Origin: Paulinella micropora
Lineage: Eukaryota; Cercozoa; Imbricatea; Euglyphida
Assembly (NCBI GenBank): GCA_009731375.1
Contig: BJOX01000226.1
Coordinates: 452,283 to 495,187, forward strand
Reading direction: 5' to 3'
DNA length: 42,905 nt
Below the pieces are notes generated by a model. That model was not told where the DNA came from. It saw only the letters and a list, made by a program, of their open reading frames with translations, and ran no database searches. The first letter of the stretch is position 1, and each line of letters opens with the position of its first letter. A program made the translations under genes and the position numbers. Shown here in pieces: positions 13,201 through 25,411 of the stretch.

Positions 13201-14008
13201 CTTGCCTTGCCTTGCCTCGCCTCGCCTCGCCTCGTCTCGCCTCGCCTCGCCCTCGCCCTCGCCCTCGCCCTCGCCCTCGCCCTCGGCCTCGCCTCGCCCT
13301 CGGCCTCGCCTCGCCTCGCCCTCGGCCTCGCCTCGCCTCGCCCTCGGCCCCTCGCCCTCGGCCTCGGCCCCTCGCCCTCGCCCTCGGCCTCGGCCCCTCG
13401 CCCTCGCCCTCGGCCTCGGCCCCGCCCTCGGCCTCGGCCTCCGCTCGCCTCGGCCTCCGCTCGCCTCGCCTTGCCTTGCCTTGCATGGTCTTGTCTTGTC
13501 ATGTCTAGCTGCTGGCCGCGGCGGAACGTCCCGCTAAAGACCTGTTCGCACCATTCCGTGAGCTCAAGGTAGAAGGATGCAAACAGACCAGAAGACAAGC
13601 AAGAAAGCAAGTACAGGGAAGGCAGGAAGGAGAATCAAGAGTACATATCAATTTTTGGCAATCACAATTTTATCGTATGCCTGAATCTGTTAATGCTGCA
13701 TATGCAGGCACAGCGTTGTCTGGCGGGCGAGGACCAAGACGACGACGACGACGACGATCAGCACAGCTCGCACGTGGACGACGACGCGCACTCGCTGGCG
13801 TCCCAGCTGCCGCCCAGTTTCCCCGGTCGGTCCGCCGCGGGCCCGGCCGAGCTCGCCCAGGCCGCCGCGGCGCAGCTAACAGCCAGCGGCCCAGACTACC
13901 CTCCTGCTGCTTCTTCCTCCTCCTCCTCCTCCTCCTCCTCTTCTTCTTCTTCTTCTTCTTCTTCTTCTTCTTCTTCTTTTTCTTCTACTTCTTCTTCTTC
14001 TTCTTCTT

Positions 14009-14055
<47 letters not shown>

Positions 14056-14056
14056 G

Positions 14057-14090
<34 letters not shown>

Positions 14091-14288
14091 CTCCTCCTCC
14101 TCCTCCTCCTCCTCCTCTGCCCTGGTCTCGCCTGCCCAGGGTCCCCCCCCGTTGGAAGCAGTTATCTCTCTGCCTTCCTCCCCCACTCTCTCCTCCCCTG
14201 CGCGCTCCGCCTCGCCTCTCTCCTCCGTCACCTCCATCAGGTCACCATCTCTCCCTCTCTCCCTCTCTCCCTCCCTCTCTCTCTCCCT

Positions 14289-14339
<51 letters not shown>

Positions 14340-14539
14340 CCGCCCCCTCCCCCCCCCCNNNNNNNNNNNNNNNNNNNNNNNNNNNNNNNNNNNNNNNNNN
14401 NNNNNNNNNNNNNNNNNNNNNNNNNNNNNNNNNNNNNNNNNNNNNNNNNNNNNNNNNNNNNNNNNNNNNNNNNNNNNNNNNNNNNNNNNNNNNNNNNNNN
14501 NNNNNNNNNNNNNNNNNNNNNNNNNNNNNNNNNNNNNNN

Positions 14540-14586
<47 letters not shown>

Positions 14587-14684
14587 TCCTCCGTCACCTC
14601 CATCAGGTCACCATCTCTCCCTCTCTCCCACTCTCCCTCTCTCCCTCCCTCTCTCTCTCTCCCTCCCTCTCTCTCTCTCTCCCT

Positions 14685-14735
<51 letters not shown>

Positions 14736-14761
14736 GCACACACACACACACACACACTCTA

Positions 14762-14800
<39 letters not shown>

Positions 14801-15273
14801 TATATATATATATGTATATATATATATGTATATATATATATATGTATATATATATGTGTGTGTGTGTGTGTGTATGTATGTATCTATGTGTTCATGTTAA
14901 AATGTCCGTATGGCTGGCTGTCTCTTGGTATGTATGAATATATATGTACAATGTGTTTGCTTGTGTATGTGCTTTGTGTGCGATATGTGTGCTATCAGCT
15001 CTTCGCGGCGCACCTCGCTCAGTATCGTGCCGTCCGTCTTCTCTCCTCTACATGCGCTATCCGGGGCCGCCCTGCCGCAGCAGTACACTCCGCACAGGAC
15101 GCCTTCGCAAACCAGCAGCGCATCCGTCAGCCCACCCATCGGTCAGTCTTCTTCCTCTGTGTGTGTCATAAGATTAGATTAGCTTAGATTAGCTTAGCTT
15201 AGCTGAGCTGAGCTGAGCTGAGCTGAGCTGAGCTGAGCTGAACTGAGCTAAGATAAGATAAGATAAGATAAGA

Positions 15274-15304
<31 letters not shown>

Positions 15305-17640
15305 AGATAAGCGTATGTGTGTGTGTGCTTGTGTTTGCGTTTGTCCTGAACGGCCTGGTTGACAAAATATGTTGGCAGGCGGGGTGGCGGGCCGGCCGGA
15401 CGTGTTGGGGCAGGTGGGTCTGCTGGCGCCTCCCAGGCTGCTGGGCAATGCGCGCAGCGAATCGCACAACGAACTCGCTCATCTGCCCAACCGCAAGCGC
15501 CAGCAGCAGCACCAACAGCAACAGCAACCGCAACAGCAACAACAACAACAGGAGCAACAGCAGCAACAGCAGGAGCAGCAGCAGCAAGGGGCTGTGGCGA
15601 GTCCACCTTCTCAACGCACGCCTCTTAACCTGTCGTTGTCGCTGTCTCTCTCTCTCCCCATCTCCGCGTCTGCCTCCCCCACGCGCCTGACGGAAGGTCT
15701 TTCGCCGCAGCCGAGCTCGCGTGGCACACCCTCATCAGCCAACCTCACCCCGCAGCGTGTGTGTGTGGGGGGCGGCGACCTGGAGGCGTTGCTGGCGGAC
15801 GAAGCCTGCACCACCATCGACGACGACAACGCCGACATTTCGGTGGTGGCGGTGGCGAGCGTGCCCGGCCAGGACAACGAAGACGTGCTCGAAGAAGCCA
15901 TCCGCGTTGCCTGTCCCTCCAACACGCTGCTTATTCCCTCCTCGCCCGACTTCATCGACGAGCACGCGCACCCGGTCGTGTCTCCCTCTTCTCTGCCCTC
16001 CCCGGTGCCCCCCGCGTCGCTTATCTATGACAGCGCACGCGGTGACCCGGCGCAGTTCGTTGCCGATCTTCCCCAGCCCAGCCCAGCTGGCCCTGCCAAC
16101 CGCAGCCAGACGGGAAAACTTCCTCTGGTCACGCCGCACGGGCCGACTCGGTCACGCGACGCCTGCCCGCAGGACAGGCCCGACCTGGATAGCAGCGCAC
16201 GTGCCCGCTCGCTGTCGGAGGGCCGCTGCCGCCAGCAAGGGCCCGGTGCGCAGGGCCAGCGGCGCGTCAGCGCACACGCGCCCGCCTTCACCAAGAGCGA
16301 ATCGCGCCAGCGGCTCGGGCAGCAGCAGCTAGTGTCGGTCACGCAGTTGCCACGAAGAAGGTTGGCGCAAATCTTTGGGGATGAGGAAGGGCAGGCGGAC
16401 CAGGCCGGCGCGGCTGACGGGCAGGACCCGCCGGGCCAGCTGCAGGACGGACCGGCCGCACTGGCAGCGGAGGTGGACGCGGAGGAGGCCACGGGCAGGA
16501 GAAAAGGAGGACGCAGGAGGAGGGACGGACAGGAGCAGGAGCGGGAGCGGGAGGCGGCGGAGGAGGAGGGGGAGGAGAAGGAGCAAGGGGCACAGCCAGA
16601 CACAGACCATAGGCAACCTGCCGCCGCCAGCTCTTCTTCTTCTTATTCTTATTCTTATTCTTGCTCCTCCTCCCCATCCTGCTCCTGCTCCTCCTCCCTC
16701 TCCTGCTCTTGCTCCTCCTCCTCCTCTTCTTCTGCTTCCTCTTCTTCCTCTTCTCCTCCTCCTTGTTCCTGCCCCTCCTCGTCCTCGCAGGGTTCCCCGC
16801 GCTCTGAACTCAGCCCCTCTCTGCAGCAACGCAGCGACACACACGACACACAGCAGCCCGACACCAGCCTGGCCAACAAGGCCAGCAAGCAGTGGCAGTA
16901 CAAACACAGACCCTACCGACAGAGGTCTTGCGTTGTGTTCTATCGTGTTCTAGTATTGTATTGTATTGTATTGTATTGTATTTTATTCTCTTGTCTTGTG
17001 TTGTATTGTGTTGCATTGTATTGTCTTGTATTGTATTGCATTATATTGTATTCTCTTGTCTTGTGTTGTATTGTGTTGTATGTATTGTATTAGCATCGAG
17101 ACACTCGAGGACCTAACTTAGACAAACTATTGTCTTGTCTTGTTTTGTCTTGTCTTTTCTTCTCTTGTCTTGTCTGGTCTTGTCTGGTCTTGTCTGGTCT
17201 TGTCTGGTCTTGTCTGGTCTTGTCTTGTCTTGCCTTGTATCAGCATCGAGAAGTTAGAGGACCTGATTGAGATCAATTATTGTCTTGTCTTGTCTTGTCT
17301 TGTCTTGTCTTGTCTTGTCTTGTCTTGCCTTGCCTTGCCTTGCCTTGCCTTGCCTTGCCTTGCTTGCCTTGCCTTGCCTTGCCTTGCCCTGCTTGCCCTG
17401 CTTGCCCTTGTCTTGTCTTGTCTTGTCTTGTCCTTTTTGTCCTTTTTGTCCTTTTTGTCCTTTTTGTCTTTTTGTCTTGTCTTTTTGTCTTTTTGTCTTT
17501 TTGTCTTTTGTCTTTGTCTTTGTTTTTTTCTTTGTCTTTGTCTTTGTCTTGTCTTGTCTTGTATCAGTATCGAGACGTTAGAGGACTTGATTCAGATCAA
17601 CTCGCCCATGGATATGCTGCAGTGTCTGGTCAGCCTTAAA

Positions 17641-17694
<54 letters not shown>

Positions 17695-17726
17695 GTCTAT
17701 CTATCTATCCATCCATCCATCCATCC

Positions 17727-17761
<35 letters not shown>

Positions 17762-17888
17762 CATCATATATTTTTAGACCTATATCTCTCTCGCAGGTGT
17801 GTTGTTCGAGGCAGATCTACCACCAGGCCTCGGGGTGCGCCAAGGCACGCAACGAGGGTACACAATGCCGCACACGCACTCTTTTCTT

Positions 17889-17920
<32 letters not shown>

Positions 17921-19216
17921 AGACGTGTCTCAAAAGAAAATGTCCACTTTTGATGCTCTTTTTCTCTGGGAAGAAGGCCGAGATAGCTGGTTTTATTTCA
18001 TGTGCATACACTCCAGGCCACTTGTAGTTACATACTCTTGCAAATATGCTACTGCTTACCTCCTACATCAAGACAGACAGAATGTGATAGAATGTTGCGA
18101 AAGTCAGAATAAATTCTGTACCTCAACCTCGTATGCTTTGAATTCAGTCCCTAGTGGATTGGAGCAGGGATATATTTAGTGGCGCATATATCTATCCATA
18201 AGCTCCCTGATGCGACCTACTATAGTGCTTATCTACCTTGTTCGCGAGGTAAACAACATAAAAAAGTTAGCATTTTTTCTTACTTATTTTGCTTTTCCCG
18301 CATTCTTGTCCAGAGACACTGAGTTCGATCTTTACTAAAATTCTTCAGTGTCTATGCAAGTTAGAGATACTGAATTTGCTTTATCATCTATGTAGCCCAC
18401 CGCATTTGGTTGGAACATGAAGATCTAATCTGTCAGGCGGCGAGTTGCTTTGGGGTATATCACTTCTTGAGTTTGGAGATCTTAGATTTCTAAGCTGGAG
18501 AGGCTTGGGGTCTGGGGGTGCGATTGCCCGCTAAACAACGCAGGCTCACCTCGGAACATCCCTCCGTATGGACACCCCGAGACATTGCTGCTCAGGACAC
18601 ATCCATGTTTGGGTACATCCCATGTTAGGGATGTCCCAAAAAAAATTTTTGGGACGTTGCCCCGTTTTTATTTTCTTTCTTTATTCCCAAGAGTCGTTCA
18701 AGGGCCCGTGCATGTAGGTGTGTCACACGATCACACGTCTCCTGCACTTTGTGCATATAGAATAAAACCAGCTATCTCAGACTGCTTTTGATAGAAAACA
18801 AGAATAAACAAGAGATGGGTTTGAAAATTCAAAGAAATTCAAGTTTCTTTTTTGAAATCTTCAATCTTGGATTTATCATGGAAGAAAAGCTTGAGGCTCG
18901 GGGATGCTGCATCCTGTGGAATGTCTTTTGGGGCATACAAGAACATTCCAACTCAGGTCCGTTCTGGGACATCCCATCGGTAAGGACGACCGAACATGAG
19001 GGACATCCCATTTCCGGACGCCCAAAAAAAAACTTTCGAAAATTTTCCCATTGCCTTCCCCTCTCCTTCTTTTGGCAGGGTTCCAGGCCCCATGACTATA
19101 GATTAGATCACGCTAACACTAGAGGCCTGGAGTGTATGCACGTGAAATAAAACTATCTCGGCTTTCTTCCCATAGAGAAAGAGAATAAAAAGTGGGCATT
19201 TTCTTTTGAGGCACTT

Positions 19217-19261
<45 letters not shown>

Positions 19262-19505
19262 GAAATATATATATATATACATACATACATATGTATATAT
19301 ATATATATCCACCGGACCCCTTCCCCCTGTCCCCCCCTCCACTTCTTTCCTCCCCCAACAGCCACTTACACATCTCAACCACGCCGCGCACACACCCACA
19401 CACCAACACACCCACGCAGCTCACCATTTACCCCTACTTGTTCCCCTGGCCTTTCCTTCGACCGCCTTTCGCATTTCTCCGTTTGCCGTTTTCCTGATCT
19501 ACCTA

Positions 19506-19556
<51 letters not shown>

Positions 19557-19608
19557 CTCTCTATCTATCTCTATCTCTCTATCTTTCTTTCTCTCTTTCT
19601 TTCTTTTT

Positions 19609-19655
<47 letters not shown>

Positions 19656-20712
19656 TCTCTCTCTCTCATCTGTTGCAGGTACTGGTAGGAAGCCGCCCGA
19701 CATCGGCGCCGACGACTTCTTTCCTATCTGGCTGTAAACAGACACACACACACACACACAACACTTCTTCCCCATCTATCTGTAAACACACACCACATTC
19801 AAGCGCAGAGAAATAGAGGGAGGGAGCGAGGGAGGGAGAAGGTGGAAAGGAGAAAGAGTGGGGCAGGCAGGCAGGCAGGGAGTGAGGAAGGGAGGGAGGA
19901 AGCTTGGCAGGTGTGGTGTGTGGTTGGGGGGGGGGGCAAAGTACGTATGTACGTATGGACGTATGTACGTATGTATGTATGTATGTATGTATGTATGTAT
20001 GTATGTATGTATGTATGTATGTACGTATGTATGTATGTATGTATGTATGTATGTGTGTATGTATGTATGTGTATGTAATGTAATGTAATGTAATGTAATT
20101 TACGGTAAGGTAAGGTAATGTAAGGTAATGTAATGTTATGTAATGTTATGTAATGTTATGTAATGTTATGTAATATTATGTTATATTATGTTATGTTATG
20201 TTATGTTATGTTATGTCATGTCATGTTATGTCATGTTATGTTATGTTATGTTATGTTATAGTATGTTATTTTATGTTATTTTATGTTATGTTATGTTATG
20301 TTATGTTATGTTACGTCATGTTATGTTATGTTATGTTATGTTATGTTATGTTATGTGATGTCATGTCATGTTATGTTATGTTATATTATGTTATGTTATG
20401 TTATCTTATGTTGTCTTGTCTTGTCTTGTCTTGTCTTGTCCTGTCCTGTCCTGTCCTGTCCTGTGCTGTCCTGTGTTGTGTTGTGTTGTGTTGTGTTGTG
20501 TTTTGTTGTGTGGTGTGTGTGTGTGTGTTTGTGTGTGTGTGTATGTATGTATGTATGTATGTATGTATGTATGTATGTATGTGTATATGTATGTGTATGT
20601 GTGTGTATGTGTGTATGTGTGTATGTATGTATCTAGTTACGTGATCATCCACGCACGGCTGGGAGACATGCCTCTTCACGCCAGACTGCAGATCATGGAA
20701 GAATACACGTAG

Positions 20713-20745
<33 letters not shown>

Positions 20746-20762
20746 TTCTTTCTTTCTTTCTT

Positions 20763-20817
<55 letters not shown>

Positions 20818-21268
20818 TTGCCCTCCTGCTGTCCATCTATCTGGCTAGCTACCTTTCTACCTGTCCATCTATCTATCTATCCATCCATCCATCCATCCAT
20901 CTATTTATCTATCTTATCTATCTATCTATCTATCTATCTACCTATCTGCCTACCTACCTACCTACCTGCATATCTTTTTATCTATATATTTCGCTCTCTC
21001 CATCTATATAATATAGTAGAATAATAAATATGTAGTATGTATGTATGTATGTATGTATGTATGTATGTATGTATGTTATGTTATGTTATGTTATGTTCTG
21101 TTCTGTTCTGTTATTATGTTATGTATTAATGTTATGTATTAATGTTATGTATTAATGTTATGTATTAATGTTATGTATTAATGTTATGTTATGTTATGTT
21201 ATGTTATGTATGTATGTATGTATGTATGTATGTATGTATGCATGCATGCATGCATGTATGTATGCATG

Positions 21269-21299
<31 letters not shown>

Positions 21300-24200
21300 T
21301 GTATGTAATGTAATGTAATGTATGTAATGTAATGTATGTAATGTAATGTATGTAATGTAATGTAATGTAATGTATGTAATGTAATGTATGTAATGTAATG
21401 TATGTAATGTAATGTATGTAATGTAATGTAATGTAATGTATGTAATGTATGTAATGTAATGTATGTAATGTAATGGTATGTAATGGTATGTAATGTAATG
21501 GTATGTAATGTAATGGTATGTAATGTAATGGTATGTAATGTAATGGTATGTAATGTAATGGTATGTAATGTAATGGTATGTAATGTAATGGTATGTAATC
21601 TAATGGTATGTAATCTAATGGTATGTAATCTAATGGTATGTAATCTAATGGTATGTAATCTAATGGTATGTAATCTAATGGTATGTAATCCAATGGTATG
21701 TAATCTAATGGTATGTAATCTAATGGTATGCAATCCAATGGTATGCAATCTAATGGTATGCAATCTAATGGTATGCAATCTAATGGTATGCAATCTAATG
21801 GTATGCAATCTAATGGTATGCAATCTAATGGTATGCAATCTAATGGTATGCAATCTAATGGTATGCAATCTAATGGTATGCAATCTAATGGTATGCAATC
21901 TAATGGTATGCAATCTAATGGTATGCAATCTAATGGTATGCAATCTAATGGTATGCAATCTAATGGTATGCAATCTAATGGTATGCAATCTAATGGTATG
22001 CAATCTAATGGTATGCAATCTAATGGTATGCAATCTAATGGTATGCAATCTAATGGTATGCAATCTAATGGTATGCAATCTAATGGTATGCAATCTAATG
22101 GTATGCAATCTAATGGTATGCAATCTAATGGTATGCAATCTAATGGTATGCAATCTAATGGTATGCAATCTAATGGTATGCAATCTAATGGTATGCAATC
22201 TAATGGTATGCAATCTAATGGTATGCAATCTAATGGTATGCAATCTAATGGTATGCAATCTAATGGTATGCAATCTAATGGTATGTAATCTAATGGTATG
22301 TAATCTAATGGTATGTAATCTAATGGTATGTAATCTAATGGTATGCAATCTAATGGTATGTAATCTAATGGTATGTAATCCAATGGTATGTAATCCAATG
22401 GTATGTAATGTAATGGTATAATGTAATGGTATGTAATGTAATGGTATGTAATGTAATGGTATGTAATGTAATGGTATGTAATGTAATGGTATGTAATGTA
22501 ATGGTATGTAATGTAATGGTATGTAATGTAATGGTATGTAATGTAATGTTATGTAATGTAATGTTTTGTAATGTAATGTTTTCTACTGTAATGTATTGTA
22601 CTGTAATGTATTGTACTGTAATGTATTGTACTGTAATAACATTAACATTAACATTTACATTTACATTTACATTAACATTTACATTAACATTTACATTAAC
22701 ATTTACATTAACATTTACATTAACATTTACATTAACATTTATATTAACATTTACATTAACATTTACATTAACATTTACATTTAACATTTACATTTAACAT
22801 TTACATTAACGTTTACATTTACATTTACATTTACATAACATTACATAACATGACATAACATTACATAACATAACATTACATAACATTACATACATAATTA
22901 CATTACATTACATCATTACATTACATTACATCATTACATTACATTACAACATACATACATACATACATACATACATACATACATACATACAATACATAAA
23001 TACACATACATACACACATACACACATACAACACATACAACACATACAATACAAACAATACAAACAATACAAACAATACAAACAATACATACAATACATA
23101 CAATACAATACAATACAATACAATACAATACAACAATACAACACAACACAATACAACACAACACAATACAACACAACGCAATACAACAAAATACAAAATA
23201 CAATACAATACAATACAATACAATTACAATACAATACCATTACAATAACAATTACAATACAATACAATTACAATACAATACAATTGCAATAACAATAACA
23301 ATTACAATAACAATTACAATTACAATTACAATAACAATAACAATTACAATTACAATTACAATTACAATTCCAATTCCAATTACAATGCCAATGCCAATTC
23401 CAATGCCAATGCCAATTCCAATGCCAATGCCAATTCCAATGCCAATGCCAATTCCAATGCCAATTAAAATGCCAATGCCAATTCCAATGCCAATGCCAAT
23501 GCCAACGCCAATTCCAATTCCAATTCCAATTCCAATTCCAATTTCAATTCCAATTCCAATTTCAATTCCAATTTCAATTCCAATTCCAATTTCAATTAAT
23601 TCCAATTTCGATTCCAATTCCAATTTCAATTCCAATTTCAATTCCAATTCAATTCCAATTCAATTCAATTCCAATTCCAATTCCAATACAATTCAATTCC
23701 AATACAATTCAAGTCCAATACAATTCAATTCCAATACATTACATTACAATACATTACATTACAATACATTACAATACATTACATTACAATACATTACATT
23801 ACAATACATTACATTACAATACATTACATTACAATACATTACATTAAAATACATTACATTACAATACATTACATTACAATACATTACATTACAATACATT
23901 ACAATACATTACATTACATTACAATACATTACATTACAATACATTACATTACATTACATTACATTACAATACATTACATTACAACATACATTACATTACA
24001 ACATACATTACATTACAACATACATTACATTACAACATACATTACATTACAACATACATTACATTACAACATACATTACATTACAACATACATTACATTA
24101 CAACATACATTACATTACAACATACATTACATTACAACATACATTACATTACAACATACATTACATTACAACATACATTACATTACAACATACATTACAT

Positions 24201-25245
24201 TACAACATACATTACATTACAACATACATTACATTACAACATACATTACATTACAACATACATTACATTACAACATACATTACATTACAACATACATTAC
24301 ATTACAACATACATTACATTACAACATACATTACATTACAACATACATTACATTACAACATACATTACATTACAACATACATTACATTACAACATACATT
24401 ACATTACAACATACATTACATTACAACATACATTACATTACAACATACATTACATTACAACATACATTACATTACAACATACATTACATTACAATATACA
24501 TTACATTACAATACATTACATTACAATACATTACATTACAATACATTACATTACAATACATTACATTACATTACAATACATTACATTACATTACATTACA
24601 TTACATTACATTACAACATACATTACAATACAACATACATTACAACATACATTACATTACAACATACATTACATTACAACATACAGTACATTACAACATA
24701 CAGTACATTACAACATACAGTACAATACAACATACAGTACAATACATTACAGTACAATACATTACAGTACAATACATTACAGTACAATACATTACAGTAC
24801 AATACATCACAGTACAATACATTACAGTACAATACATTACAACAGTACAATACATTAATGTTAATGTAAATGTAAATGTAAATGTAAATGTTAATCTTAA
24901 TGTTAATCTTAATGTAAGTGTTAATGTTAATGTTAATGTTAATGTTGATGTAAATGTAAATGTAAATGTAAATGTAAATGTTAATGTTAATGTTAAAAGA
25001 AAAGAAATGAAAAGAAATGAAAAGAAATGAAAAGAAATGAAATGAAATGAAATGAAATGAAATGTTGTGATGTGATGTGATGAAATGTGATGTGATGTGA
25101 TGTGATGTGATGTAATGTAATGTAATGTAATGTATGTATGTATGTATGTATATAATATATATATATATATGTATATGTGTGTGTGTTTGTGTGTGTGTGT
25201 GTATTATATCGCTCTCTCTCTCTCTCTCTCTCTCTACCTTTCTAC

Positions 25246-25297
<52 letters not shown>

Positions 25298-25374
25298 GCA
25301 GAGGTGCGCTTCTGTCTGAACGCGGTTACTACCTAACGTCTTTCCAAGGTCCGTGTTGGCATCTCTCTGGCTCC

Positions 25375-25411
<37 letters not shown>

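Larger units (their letters stand above)
13509..16924 (+). other. Exons 10-13: long low-complexity insert inside VPS9
   Basis: Exons 13509-13568, 13708-14240, 14999-15141 and 15379-16924. The content is Ser runs from (TTC)n/(TCC)n, a Thr run from (ACT)n, Asp runs, a Gln-rich stretch (15499-15588), Arg/Glu-rich runs near 16500-16590 and another Ser/Cys-rich run. A less simple segment around 15780-15990 ([20 protein letters not shown]) may hold a folded or binding element. Phases match throughout. The insert accounts for about 760 of the 820 extra residues. It is probably disordered, and its length may vary between alleles. Confidence 0.65.
16925..17567 (+). repeat. Intron 13 (643 nt), (TTGTA)n/(CTTGT)n with two decoy exon starts
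   Basis: Donor GACAGAG|GTCTTG and acceptor TGTATCAG|TAT, phase 2. Pentamers TTGTA, CTTGT, CTTGC and TTTTGTC fill it. At 17091-17130 and 17241-17280 the acceptor and the first 36 or so bases of exon 14 recur in mutated form. Confidence 0.8.
20709..25301 (+). repeat. Intron 17 (4.6 kb), almost wholly micro- and minisatellite
   Basis: Donor TACAC|GTAGCT and acceptor CTCTGCAG|AGG, phase 2. In order: (CT)n, (CTAT)n, (GTAT)n, (TGTAA)n, a 15-bp minisatellite (21470-22560), (ACATTT/ACATTA)n, (CATA)n, (CAATA)n, (CAATTC)n, (TTACA)n with a 17-bp minisatellite (23985-24495), (AATGTA)n, (AAATG)n, (TA)n, (TG)n and (CT)n. No protein gene is present; long open frames here arise because the repeat lacks stops. 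Confidence 0.85.

Noticed and set aside
21194-22421. Open frames of 300-400 codons on both strands in intron 17
   Set aside because: They are translations of the 15-bp minisatellite and related repeats that lack stop codons. Several frames are open at once and none has non-repeat sequence.
21470-22560. CRISPR-like regular repetition
   Set aside because: The units are contiguous 15-mers with no spacers, in a eukaryotic intron.
23385-24869. A 494-codon open frame rich in Thr, Tyr, Ile and His
   Set aside because: It is a pure translation of CAATTC and 17-bp satellite units inside intron 17.
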